Below, piece after piece: positions 11,727-23,196 of a stretch of DNA of 64,000 nt; within the stretch, counting starts at the first letter, position 1; each line of letters opens with the position of its first letter. Both the position numbers and the translations under genes were made by a program. The stretch comes from Synaphobranchus kaupii. Taxonomy: Eukaryota; Chordata; Actinopteri; Anguilliformes; Synaphobranchidae. The notes beneath the pieces are model-generated. The model saw only the letters and a program-made list of their open reading frames with translations, had not been told where the DNA came from and did no database searches. The stretch lies in the NCBI GenBank assembly GCA_029718625.1, contig CM056391.1, forward strand, positions 3,930,933 through 3,994,932, read 5' to 3'.

Positions 11727-12185
11727 TGGTTTCTATAAAGTGGTTGCTTGGTAACCTGGGTTTCCTCTGTAAACTGAGCTTCCTTGGGATATACATCCGG
11801 TTTCTATGGAAATTCTATGGTCCAGCTTGCTGCGTATTACTGGTGCGCAGGCTTGTCATAAAATCTTGATCAAGAACTTGAGAACTTCTTTTGAGTGAGA
11901 ATGCAAATGTATTAAATGATTAGTGTAGTTATGCTTGTTGACAATTAAAAATGTTTACAGCACTACTTTAATTTTTCAACAGAGAAAATCTTCTAGTACT
12001 ATACAGTTGTAGCAAACTATATACATAAAAAATATCAACTGAACATTGGATGTAATCTGTATGAGGGTGGAGAACAGGGCTACATTTGTTGCAGTTTAAA
12101 AATTGGAAGTTGATACAACATTCTAATGTAATGTTTCTGTCTGAATTTTCTCATATTTTACCTGGTTTTACTGCATATTTTGCCA
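11727..12185. other. Intergenic, no gene seen
   Basis: AT-rich sequence up to the left arm of the large inverted repeat. Contains the direct repeat GGTTTCTATAAAG/GGTTTCTATGGAA near 11728-11812. No gene supported. Confidence 0.5.
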
Positions 12186-12450
12186 ATGTATTTCATGTAT
12201 TATTGCAAACCATGAATGTAACAGTATGGTATTTTATGTATGTAGCAACGGAAATTCCACTGTACTGGTTTGCTCCTTTTTAGGGGACACGTTAAATGTG
12301 TAATCAAAAGTAGATAGGCATATTTTAGAGGAATTCTTTATTTTTATTTAAAAAAACAAGGGATATTCCCTCCTTTGCACATACTTAAACAAAATTATTT
12401 ATTTTATTGTAAAGATGCTATTTCTAGAGTAAGTCATTTGGAAAGTCAGT
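12186..12450 (+). repeat. Left arm of large inverted repeat bracketing the satellite
   Basis: This stretch recurs in inverted orientation at 22897-23196. Shared landmarks in order are TATTGCAAACCATGAATGTA, ACAGTATGGTATTTTAT, GTAGCAAC, TGGTTTGCTCCTTTTTAGGG, GAGGAATTCTT, AACAAGGATATTC and GATGCTATTTCTAGAGTAAG. Similarity stops at about 12186 outside and after GTAAGTCATTTGG inside. It could be a long terminal inverted repeat or two inverted copies of one dispersed element. Confidence 0.85.
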
Positions 12451-12465
12451 AAAGTAAGTCATTTT

Positions 12466-12638
12466 CAGGGTTGCCAGATGCTTAAAAATGGGTAGATTTG
12501 GAAGGCAAACCTGGCCTACCTCAAAAGAAAGCCCAGGGACGCCAGATTGTAAAATCCCCCATTTGAGGGGAAAAAACTCCCCAAAATCCCTCGTTTGGGG
12601 GAATTTTTAAAGATTTGTTTTATTAATCTGGCAACCAT
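12466..12638. mobile_element. Small MITE with CAGGGTTGCCAGAT ends
   Basis: Left end CAGGGTTGCCAGAT and right end ATCTGGCAACCATG are inverted copies. The middle is itself palindromic (CCCCCATTTGAGGGG, CCCTCGTTTGGGGG). CAGGG/CCCTG-type ends are typical of hAT MITEs. No clean 8-bp duplication visible. Confidence 0.6.
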
Positions 12639-13019
12639 GAAAATTCAAATTCCCCCATTAAATGAAACGAAGGTTTTCACAAAGTAGCTTACATATGTTA
12701 TGCTGTTGGTTTATATTTTGCCTCCTTGTCTTCTTTGTGTTCATTATGTTCATAGGAACATAAATATATCACTTTTTCTAAACATTTTAAAGTGAAATCA
12801 ATGTTGAATCCATGGTGACTCCATTCTTTCTCGTCTTGTCTTGCCTTTCTGTGCTCCAGAGGGAGAGCACCTTTGGATCTGTGGAATTCAAAGCTGAGTA
12901 CACATCACAACACCCGATGAATTATTGTTAGCTTACATACATACACACATTCTCATTAAATAATTCAGATTACCCACAGTGCAGTTTGTGTATTATAAAA
13001 TGCAGCTGTGTTTTATCTG
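12639..13019. other. Spacer left of the satellite
   Basis: Unique-looking sequence between a small MITE and the first 5S-like segment. It contains the short palindrome ATGTTCATAGGAACAT (12747-12762) and no coding signal. Confidence 0.5.
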
Positions 13020-13165
13020 CAGACACACCACCATGCAATCTGCTCCTGCTGAATGCCTATTGGTTAATACTTGGATGGCAGACCTCTTGGGAAAGCTACG
13101 TTGAGAATCTGTTTGACCAATAGGAGGCAGTCTTTGTTCTAGTCCAATAAACCGCAATGCAATGA
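13020..13165 (+). repeat. Diverged 5S-rRNA-derived segment at the left edge of the satellite
   Basis: Reads CCATGCAATCTGCTCCTGCT, then a 5S-like GGTTAATACTTGGATGGCAG followed by ACCTCTTGGG, then GACCAATAGGAGGCAG and GCAATGATGGGGAGAAAACA, running straight into the first satellite monomer. It lacks the AGCTAAGCAGG box-A part kept by the four internal copies. It is probably an older relative of them. Confidence 0.7.
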
Positions 13166-16145
13166 TGGGGAGAAAACACTTTTTCAGTCATAAATGTCTA
13201 ATAACTCATTATTTTTCACATTTCACCGCGGTTATGAAGTAAATATAATTTCCTATACATCAGAATCAAAAAATGGCATTTTCATTTTGTTGACCATTTT
13301 GGCCCTTTTTGTACATAAGACTATTATGTTTTTTCATTTTCCCAAAAACACATTTTTCATCATAAATGTCTTAAAACACATTATTTTTCACTTATTTCAC
13401 CGTATTTATGAAGTTAATATAATTTTCTATACATCTGAATCAAAAAATGGCATTTTAATTTTGTTGACCATTTTGGCCCTTTTTGGACATAAGACTATAT
13501 AGTCTTATGTTTTTTCATTTTCCCCAAAACACATTTTTCATCATAAATGTCTTAAAACTCATTATTATTCACTTATTTCACCGCAGTTATTAAGTAAATA
13601 TAAGCTTCTATACATTGAAATCAAAAAATGGCATTTAAATTTTTTTGACCATTCTGGCCCTTTTTGGTCTTATGTTTTTTCATTTTCCCCAAAACACATT
13701 TTTCATCATAAATGTCTTTAAACTCATTATTTGTAACTTATTTTACCGCAGTTATTAAGGAAATATAATTTTCTATACATCGCAATCAAAAGATGGCATT
13801 TGAATTTTTTGACCATTTTGGTCCTTTTTGGACATAAGACTATATATAGTCTTATGTTTTTTCATTTTCCCCAAAACACATTTTTCATCATAAATGTCTT
13901 AAAACTCATTATTATTCACTTATTTCACCGCAGTTATTAAGTAAATATAGGTTTCTATACATCGGAATCAAAAGATGGCATTTAAATTTTTTTGACCATT
14001 CTGGCCCTTTTTGGACATAAGACTATAGTCTTATGTTTTTTCATTTTCCCCAAAACACATTTTTCATCATAAATGTCTTAAAACTCATTATTATTCACTT
14101 ATTTCACCGCACTTATTAAGTACATATAGATTTCTATACATTGGAATCAAAAAAAGGCATTTTAATTTTGTTGACCATTTTGGCCCTTTTTGGACTATAG
14201 TCTTATGTTTTTTCATTTTCCCCAAAACACATTTTTCATCATAAATGTCTTACAACTCATTATTTGTAACTTATTTCACCGCAGTAATTAAGTACATATA
14301 AATTTCTATACATCTGAATCAAAAAATGGCATTTTAATTTTTTTGACCATTCTGGCCCTTTTTGGACATAAGACTATAGTCTTATGTTTTTTCATTTTCC
14401 CCAAAACACATTTTTCATCATAAATGTCTTAAAACTCATTATTTTTAACTTATTTCATCACAGGAATGAAGTACATATAAACTTCTATACATCTGAATCA
14501 AAAAATGGCATTTAAATTTTTTTGACCATTCTGGCCCTTTTTGGACATAAGACTATAGTCTTATGTTTTTTCATTTTCCCAAAAACACATTTTTCATCAT
14601 AAATGTCTTAAAACACATTATTTTTCACTTATTTCACCGTATTTATGAAGTTAATATAATTTTCTATACATCTGAATCAAAAAATGGCATTTTAATTTTG
14701 TTGACCATTTTGGCCCTTTTTGGACATAAGACTATATAGTCTTATGTTTTTTCATTTTCCCCAAAAAACATTTTTCATCATAAATGTCTTAAAACTCATT
14801 ATTATTCACTTATTTCACCGCAGTTATTAAGTAAATATAAGCTTCTATACATTGAAATCAAAAAATGGCATTTAAATTTTTTTGACCATTCTGGCCCTTT
14901 TTGGTCTTATGTTTTTTCATTTTCCCCAAAACACATTTTTCATCATAAATGTCTTTAAACTCATTATTTGTAACTTATTTTACCGCAGTTATTAAGGAAA
15001 TATAATTTTCTATACATCGCAATCAAAAGATGGCATTTGAATTTTTTGACCATTTTGGTCCTTTTTGGACATAAGACTATATATAGTCTTATGTTTTTTC
15101 ATTTTCCCCAAAACACATTTTTCATCATAAATGTCTTAAAACTCATTATTATTCACTTATTTCACCGCAGTTATTAAGTAAATATAGGTTTCTATACATC
15201 GGAATCAAAAGATGGCATTTAAATTTTTTTGACCATTCTGGCCCTTTTTGGACATAAGACTATAGTCTTATGTTTTTTCATTTTCCCCAAAACACATTTT
15301 TCATCATAAATGTCTTAAAACTCATTATTATTCACTTATTTCACCGCACTTATTAAGTACATATAGATTTCTATACATTGGAATCAAAAAAAGGCATTTT
15401 AATTTTGTTGACCATTTTGGCCCTTTTTGGACTATAGTCTTATGTTTTTTCATTTTCCCCAAAACACATTTTTCATCATAAATGTCTTACAACTCATTAT
15501 TTGTAACTTATTTCACCGCAGTAATTAAGTACATATAAATTTCTATACATCTGAATCAAAAAATGGCATTTTAATTTTTTTGACCATTCTGGCCCTTTTT
15601 GGACATAAGACTATATAGTCTTATGTTTTTTCATTTTCCCCAAAACACATTTTTCATCATAAATGTCTTAAAACTCATTATTTTTAACTTATTTCATCGC
15701 AGGAATGAAGTACATATAAACTTCTATACATCTGAATCAAAAAATGGCATTTAAATTTTTTTGACCATTCTGGCCCTTTTTGGACATAAGACTATAGTCT
15801 TATGTTTTTTCATTTTCCCCAAAAGACATTTTTCATCATAAATGTCTTAAAACTCATTATTATTCACTTATTTCACCCCAGTTATTAAGTACATGTAATT
15901 TTCTATACATCGGAATCAAAAAATGGCATTTTAATTTTTTTGACCATTCTGGCCCTTTTTGGACATAAGACTATAGTCTTATGTTTTTTCATTTTCCCCA
16001 AAAGACATTTTTCATCATAAATGTCTTAAAACACATTATTTTTCACTTATTTTACCGCAGTTATTAAGGAAATATAATTTTCTATACATCGCAATCAAAA
16101 GATGGCATTTTAATTTTTTTTACCATTTTGGCCCTTTTTGGACCT

Positions 16146-16325
16146 GTTATTGCAGTCGTCTTCCGTACCCCCATGCAATCTGCTGCTGTTGAATTGGTGA
16201 AGCTAAGCAGGTGTGTGCTTGGTTAATATTTAGATGGGAGACCTCTTGGGAAAACAAAGATGCTGGTGGGCCAGTAGGAGGCAGTTTTCATTCTAATCCA
16301 ATGAATCCCAGTGCAATGATGGGGA
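16146..16325 (+). repeat. 5S-rRNA-derived segment A inside the satellite
   Basis: A 180-bp segment replaces the palindrome region of one monomer. Its core (16197-16265) reads GAAGCTAAGCAGG, GCTTGGTTAATATTTAGATG, GGAGACCTCTTGGG, GATGCTG, matching the 3' two thirds of eukaryotic 5S rRNA with its internal promoter boxes A and C. Not a functional 5S gene: the 5' part, the CGGGTGCTGTAGGC end and a T-run terminator are missing. Resembles 5S-derived SINE3-type heads, but lacks a recognisable SINE tail. Confidence 0.8.
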
Positions 16326-16830
16326 CAAAACAGATTTTTCATCATAAATGTCTTAAAACTCATTATTATTCACTTATTTCACCGCAGTTATTAAGTAAAT
16401 ATAATCTTCTATACATTGAAATCAAAAAATGGCATTTTAATTTTTTTGACCATTCTGGCCCTTTTTGGACATAAGACTATAATCTTATGTTTTTTCATTT
16501 TCCCCAAAACACATTTTTCATCATAAATGTCTTAAAACTCATTATTTTTAACTTATTTCACCGCAGGAATGAAGTACATATACACTTCTATACATCTGAA
16601 TCGAAAAATGGCATTTTAATTTTTTTGACCATTCTGGCCCTTTTTGGACATAAGACTATAGTCTTATGTTTTTTCATTTTCCCCAAAAGACATTTTTCAT
16701 CATAAATGTCTTACAACTCATTATTTTTAACTTATTTCACCGCAGGAATGAAGTACATATAAACTTCTATACATCTGAATCGAAAAATGGCATTTTAATT
16801 TTTTTTACCATTTTGGCCCTTTTTGGACCT

Positions 16831-17010
16831 GGTATTGCAGTCGTCTTCCGTACCCCCATGCATTCTGCTGCTGTTGAATTGGTGAAGCTAAGCAGGTGTG
16901 TGCTTGGTTAATATTTAGATGGGAGACCTCTTGGGAAAACAAAGATGCTGGTGGGCCAGTAGGAGGCAGTTTTCATTCTAATCCAATGAATCCCAGTGCA
17001 ATGATGGGGA
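16831..17010 (+). repeat. 5S-rRNA-derived segment B inside the satellite
   Basis: Same 180-bp segment with the same junctions as copy A, differing at a few bases (for example CATGCATTCTGC for CATGCAATCTGC). Identical junctions indicate copying with the array and not a separate retroposition. Confidence 0.8.
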
Positions 17011-18410
17011 CAAAACACATTTTTCATCATAAATGTCTTACAACTCATTATTTTTAACTTATTTCACCGCAGTTATGAAGTAAATATACGTTTCTATACA
17101 TCGGAATCAAAAGATGGCATTTACATTTTTTTGACCATTTTGGCCCTTTTTGGACATAAGACTATAGTCTTATGTTTTTTCATTTTCCCCAAAACAGATT
17201 TTTCATCATAAATGTCTTAAAACTCATTATTATTCACTTATTTCACCGCAGTTAATAAGTAAATATAATCTTCTATACATTGAAATCAAAAAATGGCATT
17301 TTAATTTTTTTGACCATTCTGGCCCTTTTTGGACATAAGACTATAGTCTTATGTTTTTTCATTTTCCCCAAAATACATTTTTCATCATAAATGTCTTAAA
17401 ACTAATTATTTTTAACTTATTTCACCGCAGTAATTAAGTACATATAAATTTCTATACATCTGAATCAAAAAATGGCATTTTAATTTTTTTGACCATTCTG
17501 GCCCTTTTTGGACATAAGACTATAGTCTTATGTTTTTTCATTTTCCCCAAAACACATTTTTCATCATAAATGTCTTAAAACTAATTATTTTTAACTTATT
17601 TCACCGCAGTAATTAAGTACATATAAATTTCTATACATCTGAATCAAAAAATGGCATTTTAATTTTTTTGACCATTCTGGCCCTTTTGGACATAAGACTA
17701 TAATCTTATGTTTTTTCATTTTCCCCAAAAAACATTTTTCATCATAAATGTCTTAAAACTCATTATTTTTAACTTATTTCACCGCAGGAATGAAGTACAT
17801 ATACACTTCTATACATCTGAATCGAAAAATGGCATTTTAATTTTTTTGACCATTCTGGCCCTTTTTGGACATAAGACTATAGTCTTATGTTTTTTTATTT
17901 TCCCCAAAAGACATTTTTCATCATAAATGTCTTACAACTCATTATTTTTAACTTATTTCACCACAGGAATGAAGTACATATAAACTTCTATACATCTGAA
18001 TCGAAAAATGGCATTTTAATTTTTTTTGACCATTCTGGCCCTTTTTGGACATAAGACTATAGTCTTATGTTTTTTCATTTTCCCCAAAACACATTTATCA
18101 TCATAAATGTCTTAAAACTCATTATTATTCACTTATTTCACCCCAGTTATTAAGTACATGTAATTTTCTATACATCGGAATCAAAAAATGGCATTTTAAT
18201 TTTTTTGACCATTCTGGCCCTTTTTGGACATAAGACTATAGTCTTATGTTTTTTCATTTTCCCCAAAAGACATTTTTCATCATAAATGTCTTAAAACACA
18301 TTATTTTTCACTTATTTTACCGCAGTTATTAAGGAAATATAATTTTCTATACATCGCAATCAAAAGATGGCATTTTAATTTTTTTTACCATTTTGGCCCT
18401 TTTTGGACCT

Positions 18411-18590
18411 GGTATTGCAGTCGTCTTCCGTACCCCCATGCAATCTGCTGCTGTTGAATTGGTGAAGCTAAGGAGGTGTGTGCTTGGTTAATATTTAGAT
18501 GGGAGACCTCTTGGAAAAACAAAGATGCTGGTGGGCCAGTAGGAGGCAGTTTTCATTCTAATCCAATGAATCCCAGTGCAATGATGGGGA
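18411..18590 (+). repeat. 5S-rRNA-derived segment C inside the satellite
   Basis: Same segment and junctions. Box A carries one change (AGCTAAGGAGG) and the later part reads CTTGGAAAAAC. Probably weaker as a Pol III promoter, if it ever acts as one. Confidence 0.8.
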
Positions 18591-21500
18591 CAAAACACAT
18601 TTTTCATCATAAATGTCTTACAACTCATTATTTTTAACTTATTTCACCGCAGTTATGAAGTAAATATACGTTTCTATACATCGGAATCAAAAGATGGCAT
18701 TTACATTTTTTTTGACCATTTTGGCCCTTTTTGGACATAAGACTATAGTCTTATGTTTTTTCATTTTCCCCAAAACACATTTTTCATCATAAATGTCTTA
18801 AAACTCATTATTATTCACTTATTTCACCGCAGTTATTAAGTAAATATAATCTTCTATACATTGAAATCAAAAAATGGCATTTTAATTTTTTTGACCATTC
18901 TGGCCCTTTTTGGACATAAGACTATAGTCTTATGTTTTTTCATTTTCCCCAAAATACATTTTTCATCATAAATGTCTTAAAACTAATTATTTTTAACTTA
19001 TTTCACCGCAGGAATGAAGTACATATACACTTCTATACATCTGAATCAAAAAAATGGCATTTTAATTTTTTTTACCATTTTGGCCCTTTTTGGACATAAG
19101 ACTATAGTCTTATGTTTTTTCATTTTCCCCAAAATACATTTTTCATCATAAATGTCTTAAAATTAATTATTTTTTAACTTATTTCACCGCAGGAATGAAG
19201 TACATATACACTTCTATACATCTGAATCAAAAAATGGCATTTTAATTTTTTTGACCATTCTGGCCCTTTTTGGACATAAGACTATAGTCTTATGTTTTTT
19301 CATTTTCCCCAAAACACATTTTTCATCATAAATGTCTTAAAACTGATTATTTTTAACTTATTTCACCGGAGTTATTAAGTAAATATAATCTTCTATACAT
19401 TGAAATCAAAAAATGGCATTTAAATTTTTTTGACCATTCTGGACCTTTTTGGACATAAGACTATATAGTCTTATGTTTTTTTCATTTTCCCCAAAACACA
19501 TTTATCATCATAAATGTCTTACAACTCATTATTTTTAACGTATTTCATCGCAGGAATGAAGTACATATAAACTTCTATACATCTGAATCAAAAAATGGCA
19601 TTTTAATTTTTTTGACCATTCTGGCCCTTTTTGGACATAAGACTATAGTCTTATGTTTTTTCATTTTCCCCAAAACACATTTTTCATCATAAATGTCTTA
19701 AAACTCATTATTTTTAACTTATTTCATCGCAGGAATGAAGTACATATAAACTTCTATACATCTGAATCGAAAAATGGCATTTTAATTTTTTTGACCATTC
19801 TGGCCCTTTTTGGACATAAGACTATAGTCTTATGTTTTTTCATTTTCCCCAAAACACATTTTTCATCATAAATGTCTTACAACTCATTATTTTTATCTTA
19901 TTTCACCGCAGTAATTAAGTACATATAAATTTCTATACATCTGAATCAAAAAATGGCATTTTAATTTTTTTGACCATTCTGGCCCTTTTTGGACATAAGA
20001 CTATAGTCTTATGTTTTTTAATTTTCCCCAAAAGACATTTTTCATCATAAATGTCTTACAACTCATTATTTTTATCTTATTTCACCGCAGTAATTAAGTA
20101 CATATAAATTTCTATACATCTGAATCAAAAAATGGCATTTTAATTTTTTTGACCATTCTGGCCCTTTTTGGACATAAGACTATAGTCTTATGTTTTTTCA
20201 TTTTCCCCAAAACACATTTTTCATCATAAATGTGTTAAAACACATTATTTTTAACTTATTTCATCGCAGGAATGAAGTAGATATAAACTTCTATACATCT
20301 GAATCGAAAAATGGCATTTTAATTTTTTTGACCATTCTGGCCCTTTTTGGACATAAGACTATAGTCTTATGTTTTTTCATTTTCCCCAAAACACATTTTT
20401 CATCATAAATGTCTTAAAACTCATTATTTTTAACGTATTTCATTGCAGGAATGAAGTACATATAAACGTCTATACATCTGAATCAAAAAATGGCATTTTA
20501 ATTTTTTTGACCATTCTGGCCCTTTTTGGACATAAGACTATAGTCTTATGTTTTTTAATTTTCCCCAAAAGACATTTTTCAGCATAAATGTCTTACAACT
20601 CATTATTTTTAACGTATTTCATCGCAGGAATGAAGTACATATAAACTTCTATACATCTGAATCAAAAAATGGCATTTTAATTTTTTTGACCATTCTGGCC
20701 CTTTTTGGACATAAGACTATAGTCTTATGTTTTTTCATTTTCCCCAAAACACATTTTTCATCATAAATGTCTTAAAACTCATTATTATTCACTTATTTCA
20801 CCGCAGTTATTAAGTAAATATAATCTTCTATACATTGAAATCAAAAAATGGCATTTTAATTTTTTTGACCATTCTGGCCCTTTTTGGACATAAGACTATA
20901 GTCTTATGTTTTTTCATTTTCCCCAAAATACATTTTTCATCATAAATGTCTTAAAACTAATTATTTTTAACTTATTTCACCGCAGGAATGAAGTACATAT
21001 ACACTTCTATACATCTGAATCAAAAAATGGCATTTTAATTTTTTTGACCATTTTGGCCCTTTTTGGACATAAGACTATAGTCTTATGTTTTTTTCATTTT
21101 CCCCAAAATACATTTTTCATCATAAATGTCTTAAAACTAATTATTTTTAACTTATTTCACCGGAGTTATTAAGTAAATATAATCTTCTATACATTGAAAT
21201 CAAAAAATGGCATTTTAATTTTTTTGACCATTCTGGACCTTTTTGGACATAAGACTATAGTCTTATGTTTTTTCATTTTCCCCAAAATACATTTTTCATC
21301 ATAAATGTCTTAAAACTAATTATTTTTAACTTATTTCACCGCAGGAATGAAGTACATATACACTTCTATACATCTGAATATCGAAAAATGGCATTTTAAT
21401 TTTTTTGACCATTCTGGCCCTTTTTGGACATAAGACTATAGTCTTATGTTTTTTCATTTCCCCCAAAACACATTTATCATCATAAATGTCTTAAAACTCA

Positions 21501-22326
21501 TTATTATTCACTTATTTCACCCCAGTTATTAAGTACATGTAATTTTCTATACATCGGAATCAAAAAATGGCATTTTAATTTTTTTGACCATTCTGGCCCT
21601 TTTTGGACATAAGACTATAGTCTTATGTTTTTTCATTTTCCCCAAAATACATTTTTCATCATAAATGTCTTAAAACTCATTATTTTTCACTTATTTTACC
21701 GCAGTTATTAAGGAAATATAATTTTCTATACATCGCAATCAAAAGATGGCATTTTAATTTTTTTTACCATTTTGGCCCTTTTTGGACATATGACTATAGT
21801 CTTATGTTTTTTCATTTTCCCCAAAACACATTTTTCATCATAAATGTCTTAAAACTCATTATTATTAACTTATTTCACCCCAGTAATTAAGTAAATATAA
21901 TTTTCCATACATCTGAATCAAATAATGGCATTTTAATTTTTTTGACCATTTTGGCCCTTTTTGGACATAAGACTATAGTCTTATGTTTTTTCATTTTCCC
22001 CACAACACATTTTTCATCATAAATGTCTTACAACTCATTATTTTTAACGTATTTCATCGCAGGAATGAAGTACATATAAACTTCTATACATCTGAATCAA
22101 AAAATGGCATTTTAATTTTTTTGACCATTCTGGCCCTTTTTGGACATAAGACTATAGTCTTATGTTTTTTCATTTTCCCCAAAAGACATTTTTCATCATA
22201 AATGTCTTAAAACACATTATTTTTCACTTATTTTACCGCAGTTATTAAGGAAATATAATTTTCTATACATCGCAATCAAAAGATGGCATTTTAAATTTTT
22301 TTACCATTTTGGCCCTTTTTGGACCT

Positions 22327-22506
22327 GGTATTGCAGTCGTCTTCCGTACCCCCATGCAATCTGCTGCTGTTGAATTGGTGAAGATAAGCAGGTGTGTGCT
22401 TGGTTAGTACTTAGATGGGGGACCTCTTGGGAAAACAAAGATGCTGGTGGGCCAGTAGAAGGCAGTTTTCATTCTTATCCGATGAATCCCAGTGCAATGA
22501 TAGGGA
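22327..22506 (+). repeat. 5S-rRNA-derived segment D near the right end of the satellite
   Basis: Same segment and junctions, but keeps GGTTAGTACTTAGATGGGGG, closer to true 5S (GGTTAGTACTTGGATGGG) than copies A-C. It also has private changes elsewhere (AGATAAGCAGG, AGTAGAAGGCAG, ATGATAGGGAC). It may descend from an earlier state of the segment. Confidence 0.8.
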
Positions 22507-22860
22507 CAAAACAGATTTTTCATCATAAATGTCTTAAAACTCATTGTTTTTAACTTATTTCACCGCCGTAATTAAGTAAATATAATTTTCTATACATCTG
22601 AATCATAAAATGGCATTTTAATTTTTTTGACCATTCTTGCCGTTTTTGGACATAAGACTATAGTCTTATGTTTTTTCATTTTCCCCAAAACACATTTTTT
22701 ATCATAAATGTCTTAAAACTCATTATTTTTAACTTATTTCACCGCAGTTATTAAGTAAATATAATCTGCTATACATTGGAATCAAAAAATGGCATTTTAA
22801 TTTTGTTGACCATTTTGGCCCTTTTTGGACATAAGACTATATTTTATATATATGAAATTC

Positions 22861-23048
22861 TTAATTTTATAAAGAAGGATATTCCCTACTTTGCTTATTT
22901 ATTCAAACCAAATGACTTACTCTAGAAATAGCATCTTTAAAAGTTGTTTAAAAAGATGCCCATTGTAGAATAAAATAAATAAATCATTTTGTTTAAATGT
23001 GCAAATCAGAGAATATCCTTGTTTTTTAAAATGAAGAATTCCTCAAAA
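22861..23048. mobile_element. Palindromic MITE-like element within the right arm
   Basis: The outer parts are inverted copies: AAGAAGGATATTCCCTACTT on the left and, inverted, AACAAGGATATTCTCTGATTTG on the right, with AATTCTTAATTTTA and AATTCTTCATTTTA at the ends. The left arm near 12330-12450 holds only part of this element, so the two arms are not simple mirror copies. Confidence 0.6.
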
Positions 23049-23196
23049 AAATCTACTTGTGATCACATGTTTAATGTGTCCCCTAAAAAGGAGCAAACCA
23101 CATTACAGTACAGAGGACTTTGCCTTGTTGCTACATAAATAAAATACCATACTGTTACATTCATGGTTTGCGATAATACGTGAAATGCATTGTGGG
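22897..23196 (-). repeat. Right arm of large inverted repeat bracketing the satellite
   Basis: Inverted counterpart of 12186-12450, collinear over its whole length with scattered mismatches and an extra segment of about 30 bp (CATCTTTTTAAACAACTT on the - strand). It begins about 50 bp after the last satellite monomer. Confidence 0.85.

Larger units (their letters stand above)
13166..22848 (+). repeat. 179-bp palindromic satellite array, about 50 monomers
   Basis: Monomers of about 179 bp run head to tail over 9.7 kb. A monomer contains the perfect palindrome CATAAGACTATAGTCTTATG, then TTTTTTCATTTTCCCCAAAA, CATTTTTCATCATAAATGTC, an ACTTATTTCACCGCAG block, CTTCTATACATCTGAATC, AAAAAATGGCATTTTAATTT and TTTGACCATTCTGGCCCTTT. 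Copies differ by point changes and by palindrome length (20, 22 or 24 bp). Four 180-bp 5S-derived segments are embedded. Segments are duplicated in blocks: for example, most of 13330-14570 recurs about 1237 bp downstream. The repeated 70-90 aa ORFs (MFFHFPQNTFFIINVL...) exist only because the 179-bp unit happens to be open for just over one period, and are not genes. The monomer length is similar to centromeric satellites, but nothing shows centromere function. Confidence 0.97.

Noticed and set aside
13194..22201. Repeated 70-100 codon ORFs in the satellite (MFFHFPQNTFFIINVL...)
   Set aside because: They recur with the 179-bp unit, stop after little more than one period, and have no start context, splice sites or domain. 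The period is not a multiple of 3.
16146..22506. 5S-like segments as functional 5S rRNA genes
   Set aside because: Only the 3' two thirds are recognisable, the 5' part and the end helix are missing, and there is no T-run terminator. They are derived segments.
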